A DNA stretch of 32,287 bases, from NCBI RefSeq assembly GCF_009669305.1, contig NZ_SADB01000033.1, positions 1-32,287 of the forward strand, written 5' to 3'. Below, in pieces: positions 7,654 through 15,663 of the stretch. The notes below the pieces were generated by a model. It did no database searches. It was given only the letters and a program-made list of their open reading frames with translations, and was not told the DNA's origin. Every line of letters starts with the position of its first letter. The stretch's first letter is position 1. The stretch comes from Ancylomarina sp. 16SWW S1-10-2. GTDB lineage: Bacteria > Bacteroidota > Bacteroidia > Bacteroidales > Marinifilaceae. The position numbers and the translations under genes are program-made.

Positions 7654-8814
7654 TTAATACATTTTAAGTCTATAAATTAAACCAAGAGATAAACGGTTAG
7701 TATGTTGATCTTGTATTCCTAGATTTTCAGTTATGCTGCTTTCGTAATCGAAGAAACGACCTGTGTAAGTAAAGAACACTTTTAGGTCATCAGCAATAGG
7801 GTGAAATTCTACTCCTGCCATATAAGCGTAAGATTTACGGAATTCATCGTCTAGGTTCTCATCTTTGTTACCATCGTTGGTTGCAGTTTCGTACATACCT
7901 TTAACAAACATATTGAATTTTTTATTCAAGCGGTAATCTATCTTAGCAATAAGTGAATTGTACACAACGTCTGTTGCACTCATACCATTATTAATCATTC
8001 CAGATACAATACCTTTGGTATCAATATCTTCGTTAGAGTTCATCCAGTCGAATTGTATTTGTGCTTTTTTACCCAATTTTACCTGAGTACCTAAAGCGAT
8101 AAGATTTGTGCTCATTTCCTTAGTCTCTTGGAAAAGAGAATAAGACCAACGAGTTTGTACAATTCCGTCGAAAAGGTTACCATTCCAGTTTAAGGTATAA
8201 CCCAATGCATTTTTGCTAGATTCTACATTATTCGCTGTCTTGTATTCATCAGATAGACTACTGTTACGTGAATTTACAATCTGAAAACGGAATTGTTGAT
8301 CATCCATTTGGTATGCGAAATCTACACCTGTAAGGAAGCAAGTGATATTATCAACCATGTCGCTGAACTGATAAACGTCAATTGGGTTCAAGTCGAACTC
8401 GTATCCACCAAATGCAGTACATTGTTTACCACCAGTAACTGTGAAGTTTTTTGCAAGATCGATAGAGATCGATGCAATGTCGGTTGCAGTTGATAGGTTA
8501 TCTAAATTTTCAGCTGTAGTACCTCGGTTCATACGCTGACGAACACGGTAACGAACACCCTTAACAATTTCTCCACGCATTTCTAAACGCAATTGGTTTG
8601 TTTTAAAGTCTATACCTTCATAATCGTCGCTATTAAAATAGGTGTTGGCCGAATTTTGAAGATTTATGTAGAAATTGAAAGCGTCATTTTTTTGATCCAA
8701 TGAAGCAATTTTGTCCTCTAAAGCTTTAAGATTTAAAGCATTTTGAGCCATAGCTGTTCCGCCAATAGCAATAATCGCAAATAATGCGATTAAGGTTTTT
8801 TTGAAATTCATCAT
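7654..8814 (-). CDS. Phosphate-selective porin O/P-like outer-membrane protein
   Basis: This is a predicted outer-membrane beta-barrel of 386 residues. A signal peptide ends near AMAQ (residue 24). A short segment that could form a coiled coil follows (LNLKALEDKIASLDQ), as in OprO/OprP-like porins. The rest alternates in beta-strand fashion and ends with an aromatic residue (LSLGLIYRLKMY), the usual signal for barrel assembly. I assign it to the porin O/P family by overall pattern; its substrate cannot be read from the sequence. Its position next to pstS suggests phosphate, but it follows the asparaginase on the same strand with no clear terminator between (155 bases), so an anion or dicarboxylate role is also possible. 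An ATG one codon later (8811) is an equally good start. Confidence 0.82.
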   Translation of the reverse strand: MMNFKKTLIALFAIIAIGGTAMAQNALNLKALEDKIASLDQKNDAFNFYINLQNSANTYFNSDDYEGIDFKTNQLRLEMRGEIVKGVRYRVRQRMNRGTTAENLDNLSTATDIASISIDLAKNFTVTGGKQCTAFGGYEFDLNPIDVYQFSDMVDNITCFLTGVDFAYQMDDQQFRFQIVNSRNSSLSDEYKTANNVESSKNALGYTLNWNGNLFDGIVQTRWSYSLFQETKEMSTNLIALGTQVKLGKKAQIQFDWMNSNEDIDTKGIVSGMINNGMSATDVVYNSLIAKIDYRLNKKFNMFVKGMYETATNDGNKDENLDDEFRKSYAYMAGVEFHPIADDLKVFFTYTGRFFDYESSITENLGIQDQHTNRLSLGLIYRLKMY

Positions 8815-8969
8815 AGTCGTTTTAAAAAGTGTTTAAATTAAGTAAATTGAAAAATCTTTGTCTCCCTCAATAATTTGAGAGAATAAAGCCCAAGGGTGAG
8901 TGTGTTTTCCCTCTCTTCCTAGGTTAAAAATAAATAATACTAGGTACGATTTTCTTTAGGATTCAGTTT

Positions 8970-10043
8970 TTAGTATTCGTAAAACATTCTTTGAATTTCC
9001 TTGTAATCGTTGGTCTTAGTTAAAGCCAACATCAAAAGGATTCTTGATTTCTGAGGGTTCTTGTAAAGAGAAGCCACAAAGCTAAATTTGTTATCATCTA
9101 CTTCAGCATCTAAAGTTGTTGATCCGGAAAATACACGTGAGCTACGTACCACTTGAATACCGTCTTTTTGAGCAGATACTAAAGCAACCATTACAGTTGG
9201 GTAAAGGTTTCCGTTACCTACACCTGCGTGAATAAGTCCTTTAGCTCCATCTTTTACTAAAGCGTCAACAACAACAGCGTTGGCGTTTGAGTAACCATAG
9301 ATGATATCTACTTGAGGTAGTTTGTTTAAGTTAGTTATATCGAATTCAGAAGCAGTGGTATTTTTGGCAGTAGTTGCACGACGAAAAGTAGGTTGACCAT
9401 TGTGCATATATCCCAAAGGACCGAAGTTCGGACATTGGAAAGTAGAAACGTTAGTTGTGTTTGTTTTAGTCACATCGTCAGCACCTAAAATAAGGTCGTT
9501 CATAGAAACCATTACACCACGTCCCTTAGATTCTGGATTAGAAGCTAAAGCAACAGCGTTGAAAAGGTTCATTGGTCCGTCAGCACTCATTGCTGATCCT
9601 GGACGCATAGAGCCAACCAATACAACTGGTTTATCGCTTTTTACAACAAGATTTAAGAAATAAGCTGTTTCTTCCATTGTATCCGTCCCGTGAGTAACCA
9701 CGATTCCATCACACTTGTCTGAAGCCAATAATAAGTTGATTTTCTTTGCAAGTTTCAACCAAACAGCATCGTTCATTTCTTGACTACCAATAGAAGAAAT
9801 TTGTACGCCTTTGATGGTTGCCAATTCCATAATTTGAGGAACAGCGGCGATTAGTTTATCAACTGTAACAACACCTGCAGTATAGTTGGTCTTGATGCTC
9901 GAATCACCCGATCCAGCAATGGTTCCACCAGTTGCAATAATAGTTAAATTAGGTAATGTTTGTGCGTTTAGGGAAGGTAGTATGCCTAGGCTAACAATCG
10001 CTACCAATAGTAATATTCGGGTAAGTTTTTGTTTTAGGTTCAT
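8970..10043 (-). CDS. ansB: Periplasmic L-asparaginase (type II)
   Basis: This enzyme hydrolyses asparagine to aspartate and ammonia. The 357-residue precursor has a signal peptide (cleavage probably after LNA, residue 27), so it acts in the periplasm. Both catalytic threonine regions are present: IATGGTIAG with Thr41, and VVTHGTDTMEET with Thr120 and Asp121. The later SMRPGSAMSADGPMNL supports the family; in type II enzymes the catalytic lysine lies just before this block. It starts 36 bases after the dcu gene, so the two are almost certainly co-transcribed: asparagine is turned into aspartate outside the inner membrane, and the carrier imports it. The Crp/Fnr-type sites upstream of dcu would then control both. 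Confidence 0.95.
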   Translation of the reverse strand: MNLKQKLTRILLLVAIVSLGILPSLNAQTLPNLTIIATGGTIAGSGDSSIKTNYTAGVVTVDKLIAAVPQIMELATIKGVQISSIGSQEMNDAVWLKLAKKINLLLASDKCDGIVVTHGTDTMEETAYFLNLVVKSDKPVVLVGSMRPGSAMSADGPMNLFNAVALASNPESKGRGVMVSMNDLILGADDVTKTNTTNVSTFQCPNFGPLGYMHNGQPTFRRATTAKNTTASEFDITNLNKLPQVDIIYGYSNANAVVVDALVKDGAKGLIHAGVGNGNLYPTVMVALVSAQKDGIQVVRSSRVFSGSTTLDAEVDDNKFSFVASLYKNPQKSRILLMLALTKTNDYKEIQRMFYEY

Positions 10044-10079
10044 AATATTAATTTTATTGTTAGTATTAAGTTTTTTAAT

Positions 10080-11399
10080 TTAAAATAGTATTGATATTAA
10101 AAGGAAGCCTATTGATACGGCTCCAATAGTTGCGACTAAACCCGGAATCATGAAACTATGATTCAATAGGTATTTTCCAATTCGTGTTGTACCTGTTTGG
10201 TCGAAATTTATTGCTGCGACTACCGTAGGGTAGTTTGGAATAAAAAAGTATCCGTTTACTGATGGAAACATGGCAATAAGTGCTGGTGCAGGAAGTCCCA
10301 AAACAATACCCAAAGGCATTAAAGCACGAACTGTAGCAGCCTGACTGTAAAGTAGAATTGATAGTACAAATAATGCGAAAGCAAATAGCCAAGGCATATT
10401 GGTTACCATTTCCTTAATATTACTACTCAAGTAATCTATATTGGCAGCGAAGAAGGTATCTCCCATCCAAGCAATTCCGAAAATTGCGATGACAGCCTGC
10501 ATTCCCGCTGAGAAAACATTTCCTTTGGCAACGTCTTCGACTTTTACTTTAGAGAAAATTAAGATTAAGGCTGCAATAGACATCATCACCATCTCAATGG
10601 TTGCTGGCATGCCCATTTTGATTATTTTGCCATCTACATTCCATACAGGACGTAAGCTTTCGAATGAACCGAACAAGACAATTACGATAGCCCCGAGAAT
10701 AAATAAGCCAACCGATATTTTAGCCGTAATAGGAACTTTCTTATATACTTTTTCAGATTTCGCTTCCAAGCTTCCTTCTTTTAGGCGTTTTTGGTATTCT
10801 GGATCGTCTTTTAATTCTTTTCCCATTTTATTTGCAACAAATGCGCCTAATAATACGCCAAAGAAAGTAGCGGGAATACTAATTATTAAGATGTCGATTA
10901 ATTGAAAATTGTAGGGAGAAAGCATACCTAATAAAGCAACGGTTGCTGCCGATATGGGGCTTGCTGTAATAGCTTGTTGAGATGCAATGACTGAAATAGA
11001 CAATGGTCGCTCTGGACGTACACCCGTTTCGCGTGCTACTTCAGATATCACAGGCAGTATGGAGTAGCATACATGACCAGTACCAGCTACAAGGGTGAAC
11101 AAGTAAGATACAATTGGACCATAGTAGGTTATTCGATTTGGATTCTTTCGAAGTAATATTTCAGCTAATTTCACTAAATAATCCAGCCCACCAGCGGCTT
11201 GCATGGCTGCTGCTGCAGTAATTACCGATACAATCATTAGCATCACATCTATGGGAGGTGATGTGGGTTGCAAATTAAATCCAAAAGTTAAAATGGAAAG
11301 ACCAATTCCTCCCATTACACCAAGGCCAATACCTCCTAGACGGGCACCGATAAAAATAGCTATTAATACTATTGCAAATTCAATCCAAAACATATGCAT
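10080..11399 (-). CDS. Anaerobic C4-dicarboxylate antiporter, DcuA/DcuB family
   Basis: This inner-membrane carrier of 439 residues has about ten hydrophobic segments. The Dcu family exchanges or takes up fumarate, aspartate and malate against succinate during anaerobic fumarate respiration. The N-terminus (FIGARLGGIGLGVMGGIG) and the blocks VAGTGHVCYSILPVI and RPERPLSISVIASQQAITASPISAA are strong family signatures. Whether it is DcuA or DcuB cannot be settled by eye, so I give no symbol. A second in-frame ATG at 11393 is nearer the usual Dcu N-terminus. It leads an operon with the asparaginase, and two TGA-N6-TCA palindromes lie 40-150 bases upstream. Confidence 0.94.
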   Translation of the reverse strand: MHMFWIEFAIVLIAIFIGARLGGIGLGVMGGIGLSILTFGFNLQPTSPPIDVMLMIVSVITAAAAMQAAGGLDYLVKLAEILLRKNPNRITYYGPIVSYLFTLVAGTGHVCYSILPVISEVARETGVRPERPLSISVIASQQAITASPISAATVALLGMLSPYNFQLIDILIISIPATFFGVLLGAFVANKMGKELKDDPEYQKRLKEGSLEAKSEKVYKKVPITAKISVGLFILGAIVIVLFGSFESLRPVWNVDGKIIKMGMPATIEMVMMSIAALILIFSKVKVEDVAKGNVFSAGMQAVIAIFGIAWMGDTFFAANIDYLSSNIKEMVTNMPWLFAFALFVLSILLYSQAATVRALMPLGIVLGLPAPALIAMFPSVNGYFFIPNYPTVVAAINFDQTGTTRIGKYLLNHSFMIPGLVATIGAVSIGFLLISILF

Positions 11400-11442
11400 T
11401 ATTCTTTACCTTGTCCATTGGTAAAGATAAAAGGCTGTTCAA

Positions 11443-11458
11443 TATGAGATATATCATG
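11443..11458. promoter_or_regulatory. Candidate Crp/Fnr-type site near dcu
   Basis: TATGA-GATATA-TCATG matches the general Crp/Fnr layout (TGTGA-N6-TCACA), with the TGA-N6-TCA core intact. Its centre is about 51 bases upstream of the dcu start codon. Confidence 0.5.
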
Positions 11459-11516
11459 TCGCATGTTGCTAGACACGCTATTTTATATGACTTAACTATG
11501 TTGTTGTAGGTTATAA

Positions 11517-11544
11517 TTCACCATTAGGGGTGAAATATTTCACC
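11517..11544. promoter_or_regulatory. Candidate Crp/Fnr-type operator with extra half-site
   Basis: GGTGAAATATTTCACC (11529-11544) is a perfect 16-bp palindrome with a TGA-N6-TCA core, differing from the Crp consensus only at the outer base of each arm. A further TTCACC half-site at 11517-11522 faces it, so three half-sites are packed in 28 bases. It lies between the divergent dcu and Crp/Fnr-family genes. The rest of 11400-11781 shows no gene. Confidence 0.6.
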
Positions 11545-11781
11545 TGATTTGTAATAAAAGATTTGTATTTTAGTTTACTAGTAGGTTATTGGTGTATGAC
11601 CTAATGATTTGTGGAGTAGTATGATATATAGCTATTGTCTAAGTGTTTTTAGTTTTTGTGAAAAGAGTCTTGAAAATGGTGAATTTTTTGACTCTATAAA
11701 TATGAAATTAGATGTGTTGTATTATGTCGTTTGAGAAAAATAGGACATATTTGCTGTAGAGAAATCTTTATATAGATTAGT

Positions 11782-12459
11782 ATGGAAGAGAGTTTAGCAA
11801 TAGAACAATATTTGAAGCATCCTTGCTTCTCATCCCTTTCAGGTCCGGATGTGAGTACGATTATTAACAATTGTACAATTCTTGACTTTAAGAAGAATGA
11901 GAATATTATAAAGAAAGGGAGTTTCGCAACGCATATACATTACGTATTAAGTGGTTTAGCTAAAATTAATATTGTATCTGATGGGCGAAATAATACGATT
12001 CGTACCGCGTCAGAATTTCAATTTTTGGGCTTATCGCATGCCTTTTGTTATAAGACTTATCATATCTCGGTTACTGCAATAGAAAGTACTAGAGTATTGT
12101 TAATAGATATTGAAGTATTTAAACAATTAATAAAAACGAATGGTAGTTTTGCCATGAGTATTATTGAAACCATATCGAAAACTTCACATCGTCAGGTTAA
12201 GCGAATGGCTATGTACACTAATAAGCGTGTGGAGGGAAGTTTGGCGACTTTTTTATTACACTATGCTCGTAAGGCTGAGAGTAAAATATTTAAATTACCT
12301 TTTTCGAGAAGGGAAATTGCTGAAACTATTGGTTATTCTCGCGAAAGTGTCATTCATACTTTTTCAAAATTTAATAAGGCAAATATTATTAAGGTTGAAG
12401 ATAAATCGGTGGAACTTTTGGATATTGATCTTCTGATTCAGATTAAGGAAAAGAAATAA
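11782..12459 (+). CDS. Crp/Fnr-family transcriptional regulator
   Basis: This 225-residue DNA-binding regulator has an N-terminal cyclic-nucleotide-binding-type beta-barrel (about 15-125), a long dimerisation helix (about 125-155), and a C-terminal winged helix-turn-helix. The recognition part FSRREIAETIGYSRESVIHTFSKF (about 175-198) is typical. Only three cysteines occur in the N-terminal domain (15, 31, 89), and they do not match the four-cysteine pattern of oxygen-sensing FNR, so it probably does not carry that Fe-S cluster; its signal is unknown. It is divergent from dcu-ansB, and the spacer holds two Crp/Fnr-type palindromes, so control of that operon and of itself is a reasonable inference. 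A terminator follows. Confidence 0.93.
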   Translation: MEESLAIEQYLKHPCFSSLSGPDVSTIINNCTILDFKKNENIIKKGSFATHIHYVLSGLAKINIVSDGRNNTIRTASEFQFLGLSHAFCYKTYHISVTAIESTRVLLIDIEVFKQLIKTNGSFAMSIIETISKTSHRQVKRMAMYTNKRVEGSLATFLLHYARKAESKIFKLPFSRREIAETIGYSRESVIHTFSKFNKANIIKVEDKSVELLDIDLLIQIKEKK

Positions 12460-12478
12460 ATCATATTTATATACAAGT

Positions 12479-12513
12479 TAAAAAAAAGAGATCTGTAATT
12501 AGATCTCTTTTTT
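12479..12513 (+). terminator. Terminator after the Crp/Fnr-family gene
   Basis: AAAAGAGATCT pairs with AGATCTCTTTT around a GTAATT loop and is followed by Ts. The remaining bases up to 12763 show nothing recognisable. Confidence 0.92.
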
Positions 12514-12763
12514 CTATTAGTCTTGTCCTGATATCGTCTTAAACAAAAAGTATTATTATGGATAAGGTTAAAGAAACATATCTAGTTTCTTAATTGGAAA
12601 CATCAATGCAAATGTAAGAATATGGGGTTGATCTATTTAATGATACTGAAATCTGCTTAAAAATGCTTTTGAAAAACATGTATAACTTGAATAACGATCT
12701 TGTTGCAAGCATGGCTACTTTTATTTGAAGTGTAAAGAGTCGGTTTCATAAATTGATATTACT

Positions 12764-12771
12764 TACATTTG
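12764..12771 (+). promoter_or_regulatory. Bacteroidota -7 promoter box for the radical SAM gene
   Basis: TACATTTG fits TAnnTTTG and lies 44 bases before the chosen ATG. The -33 partner is weak (TTTC at 12744-12747). Confidence 0.5.
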
Positions 12772-12814
12772 CGCATTGCAGATAATTGAATATTGAAACT
12801 TGAATAGTAGCAGA

Positions 12815-13762
12815 ATGTATAAATATTTATTTGGACCTGTGCCTTCAAGAAGGTTGGGCATGTCATTAGGTGTTGATTTAGTTCCTAAAAAAGTGTGTTC
12901 TCTTGATTGTGTTTATTGCGAAGTTGGTAGAACGACTAAGCTATCAGTCGATCGCCAAGAATACATCAATTCTGATTGTATAAAGGATGAATTGAAAGAC
13001 TATTTCGACAACAATCCAGCTCCTGATTATATTACTATTACTGCTTCGGGTGAACCAACATTGAATTTGCATCTTGGCGAGATTATCGATTTTATTAAAG
13101 CTGTCAAGCCGGATATGTCTATTGCTGTTATCACAAATGGTACCTTGCTTTACGACAAAAAGGTGAGAAAATCTTTAATGAAAGCAGATCTTCTACTTCC
13201 ATCTCTCGATGCTGCTACTGATGCTGGTTTTAGGAAAATAAATAGACCAGCAAAGGATTTAAAAGTTGAGGACTGTATTCAAGGACTCATCTCTTTGAGT
13301 AAGGAATTCAAGGGAACCATGTGGCTTGAAGTATTTATTCTACCAGGTTATAACGATAACGAGGAAGAGTTAATTGAACTCAAAAAAGTCATATTGCAAG
13401 TTAATCCTGATTCAGTTCAATTGAATACGCTCGATAGACCAGGAACCGTACCTAACTTAAGAGGTGCAACAAGAGACGAGTTGCAGAAAATAGTTGACTT
13501 TTGGCAAATGGATAAGGTTGAAATTATTGCGAAAGTAAAGCAAACGGATAAGACTCAATCGTACCGAAAAGATACAAAGTCTGCAATTTTTGAAACCGTA
13601 TCTCGAAGACCTTGTACCCTTGAAGATTTGATGGAAATGCTAGGGCTTAAAAGCGAAGAGATTAAGATACATCTTGATGCTTTAGATGCTGAAGGAAAAA
13701 TAGATAAAGTTGAGGAAGAAAGAGGCGTTTTTTATCAGATGAAAAATAAGAATGAAAAATAG
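12815..13762 (+). CDS. Radical SAM protein
   Basis: This 315-residue predicted iron-sulfur enzyme uses S-adenosylmethionine. The cluster motif CSLDCVYC (CX3CX2C; Cys28, Cys32, Cys35) sits after the N-terminal phrase FGPVPSRRLGMSLGVD, which is characteristic of a radical SAM subfamily related to wyosine-type tRNA-modifying enzymes (COG0731-like). The SAM-binding region shows ITASGEPTLN. The last 60 or so residues look like a winged-helix domain (LEDLMEMLGLKSEEIKIHLDALDAEG), an addition that could bind nucleic acid. The substrate is unknown. I use the ATG at 12815; a TTG at 12800 would add five residues. It is a single-gene unit with its own terminator. Confidence 0.88.
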   Translation: MYKYLFGPVPSRRLGMSLGVDLVPKKVCSLDCVYCEVGRTTKLSVDRQEYINSDCIKDELKDYFDNNPAPDYITITASGEPTLNLHLGEIIDFIKAVKPDMSIAVITNGTLLYDKKVRKSLMKADLLLPSLDAATDAGFRKINRPAKDLKVEDCIQGLISLSKEFKGTMWLEVFILPGYNDNEEELIELKKVILQVNPDSVQLNTLDRPGTVPNLRGATRDELQKIVDFWQMDKVEIIAKVKQTDKTQSYRKDTKSAIFETVSRRPCTLEDLMEMLGLKSEEIKIHLDALDAEGKIDKVEEERGVFYQMKNKNEK

Positions 13763-13801
13763 ATTTTAGATCATTTTCATTATCTAATTATAAAATATAA
13801 C

Positions 13802-13844
13802 AAGAGGATGTCTCAGATTTTAATTTGAGACATCCTCTTTTTTA
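13802..13844 (+). terminator. Strong terminator after the radical SAM gene
   Basis: AAGAGGATGTCTCA pairs perfectly with TGAGACATCCTCTT, followed by Ts on the plus strand. It may also serve the convergent MATE gene, since no other hairpin follows that stop codon. Confidence 0.92.
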
Positions 13845-13996
13845 TATACAAGTTTGTGGTAACGTATTATTCATACTCTGACAAGAACAGCTTATTTATA
13901 GTCAGAGCATGATATGTATCAGTTTAAAATTTGTGAAAATCTGAGTAATTTGTGGCTTTACCTTTTTTTTAAGTAAGTCAAGTTGTTTGATTTGCT

Positions 13997-15337
13997 TTAA
14001 ATTTTCTTGAGAATATACTTATATCTCATTTGGAAAAGTGTGGAACAGACTGCTAATCCAACAGGAAATCCGAACCAGATACCTACAGCACCAAAACCCC
14101 ATTGGAATGCAGATAGATAACTGAAAGGTAGGGAAATTAGAAAGTATGATATAAAGGTTATGATGACAGGAACACGCGCATCGGCAAAGCCTCTTAAGGT
14201 TCCTACAAGTACAATTTGAATGCCATCTACAAGTTGGAAAACGCCACAAACAATCAACATTTGAGCGGCCAGTTGTATAACTATTGTGTCAGATGTAAAC
14301 AATAGGGGTAATATGTTACGAGCACCTACAAATAGCAAGATTGAAAAAGCACAGTAAACGTACATCAGATTCATCGCAGTTTTAGTAGCTCTAATAATAC
14401 CCTCTTTATCATTTGCTCCTTTATAATGACTCACACGTATGGTTGTTCCAGCTCCTAATCCCTGGTAGATCATATAACCCAAAGTTGAAAGCGTGGCTGT
14501 TATTTGGTGTGCAGCCATGCCTACTTCGCCAATCCATCCCATCATAATGGCACATAGTCCGAATGCACAGGCTTCCATTACAATTTGTCCGCCAAGGGGG
14601 ATTCCTAGTTTGACAATTTGCATAAATTTAGACCAACCGAATGAAGCTTGATTGTAGAGTTCTGTAAATAATTTGTATTTCCGATTTTTATAAAAAAGAA
14701 TAATAAAGGCAATTGCCATAAATATTCGAGCTATTAATGTGCCGATTCCTGCTCCTGTGAGTCCCATTTCGGGTGCACCAAACTTTCCATACATAAACAT
14801 ATAGTTACCTAGAGTATTTATTGCATTGGCCCAAAGCATAATTTTCATTGCTGTTTTGGTATCACCAATACCTTCGGCAAATTGTTTGTAAGCATAAAAA
14901 ACCATCATGGGTATTACTGATGCTATAAGTATAGATAAATAATCTCGTGAAGGTTGAAGTACCGATTGAGGCTGTCCCATATAGGGCATAAATACATATA
15001 GAATAATTAAAAGGAGAGCTAGTGCAATACCCATAAAGGCATTGGCCATGATACCATTTTTTATCCAAGAGCCAACGGAGGCATTATCTTTTTCGCCCCA
15101 ACTTTTACCAATTAGTGGGGTTAAGGCAAAAGAATACCCCATACCGAATATTAATACCAGAGTGAATAAGGTGTTTGTAAACGATGCGGCAGCCAAAGGG
15201 CCTGTGCCCAATTGTCCAATCATAACATTGTCAATTAATCCTACTGTAATCTGTCCTGCCTGTGCTATAATAACAGGAATACTAAGTGAAAGAGTTTTTT
15301 TGTATTCACTCGCGTGTTGCTCCCAAAGTCTCATCAT
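13997..15337 (-). CDS. MATE-family efflux transporter
   Basis: This inner-membrane protein of 446 residues has about twelve transmembrane segments arranged as two similar halves. MATE transporters expel cationic drugs and toxins using sodium or proton gradients. The N-terminal block LSIPVIIAQAGQITVGLIDNVMIGQLGTGPLAA is a clear MATE signature, and LGIPLGGQIVMEACAFGL opens the second half. The substrate is unknown. The gene starts with two consecutive ATG codons. A perfect palindrome at 15410-15429, about 75 bases upstream, could be an operator. Confidence 0.94.
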   Translation of the reverse strand: MMRLWEQHASEYKKTLSLSIPVIIAQAGQITVGLIDNVMIGQLGTGPLAAASFTNTLFTLVLIFGMGYSFALTPLIGKSWGEKDNASVGSWIKNGIMANAFMGIALALLLIILYVFMPYMGQPQSVLQPSRDYLSILIASVIPMMVFYAYKQFAEGIGDTKTAMKIMLWANAINTLGNYMFMYGKFGAPEMGLTGAGIGTLIARIFMAIAFIILFYKNRKYKLFTELYNQASFGWSKFMQIVKLGIPLGGQIVMEACAFGLCAIMMGWIGEVGMAAHQITATLSTLGYMIYQGLGAGTTIRVSHYKGANDKEGIIRATKTAMNLMYVYCAFSILLFVGARNILPLLFTSDTIVIQLAAQMLIVCGVFQLVDGIQIVLVGTLRGFADARVPVIITFISYFLISLPFSYLSAFQWGFGAVGIWFGFPVGLAVCSTLFQMRYKYILKKI

Positions 15338-15409
15338 GAGTTCAAAATTTACATCATATCACAATAAAGCGCCTCAATATTATGCAGCGGTTGTGTGCAT
15401 AAGATTATG

Positions 15410-15429
15410 GTATTTCATTATTGAAATAC
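15410..15429. promoter_or_regulatory. Palindrome upstream of the MATE gene
   Basis: GTATTTCA-TTAT-TGAAATAC is a perfect 8-bp inverted repeat in the gap between MATE and kdsB. It has no T-run, so it is more like a protein-binding site than a terminator. Confidence 0.45.
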
Positions 15430-15459
15430 TGATGTTATTAATAAAAAATGGTAGTAAAA

Positions 15460-15575
15460 CGAGACCTTTTCCTCCAGCTTACATCTTTTGTTTTGTACTC
15501 TTTTCGAAACTAGCGTTTCGGATTTCAAGGTGCGAAATGTTGCAAAACAAAAACTCGATGCAAGTGAGTCGTTAA
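15460..15575. repeat. Repeat-like intergenic stretch between MATE and kdsB
   Basis: This stretch contains the hairpin CGAAAC-TAGC-GTTTCG (15505-15520) and has a composition unlike its surroundings. I recall similar wording recurring between genes in Bacteroidota, but no second copy lies in the window. A short minus-strand reading frame across it (15418-15621) has no support as a gene. Confidence 0.3.
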
Positions 15576-15623
15576 TTCTATATTTAAGAGCGCGAAGATA
15601 ATATTTTTTGACTTTTTTCAAAA

Positions 15624-15657
15624 CAAAAAAAGAGTCTACTTTTAAGGTAGACTCTTT
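15624..15657 (-). terminator. Terminator after kdsB
   Basis: On the minus strand AAAGAGTCTAC pairs with GTAGACTCTTT, then a T-run. It ends the kdsB transcript. Confidence 0.92.
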
Positions 15658-15663
15658 AATGCA

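Noticed and set aside
10441-10905. 154-codon plus-strand frame opposite the dcu gene
   Set aside because: It is a shadow of a clear Dcu carrier on the other strand, with a repetitive Ile/Pro/Lys composition typical of antisense to membrane proteins.
6159-11399. A single phosphate-asparagine operon
   Set aside because: A strong terminator at 7551-7588 separates the porin/asparaginase side from pstS.
11782-12459. True oxygen-sensing FNR
   Set aside because: Only three N-terminal cysteines occur and their spacing does not match the Fe-S cluster ligands, so I keep the general Crp/Fnr call.
15042-15575. 177-codon plus-strand frame opposite the start of the MATE gene
   Set aside because: Most of it lies antisense to the transporter and the rest crosses a repeat-like gap; no family is recognisable.
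15418-15621. 67-codon minus-strand frame upstream of the MATE gene
   Set aside because: It lies on the suspected intergenic repeat and has no start context or recognisable domain; it is probably a false ORF.
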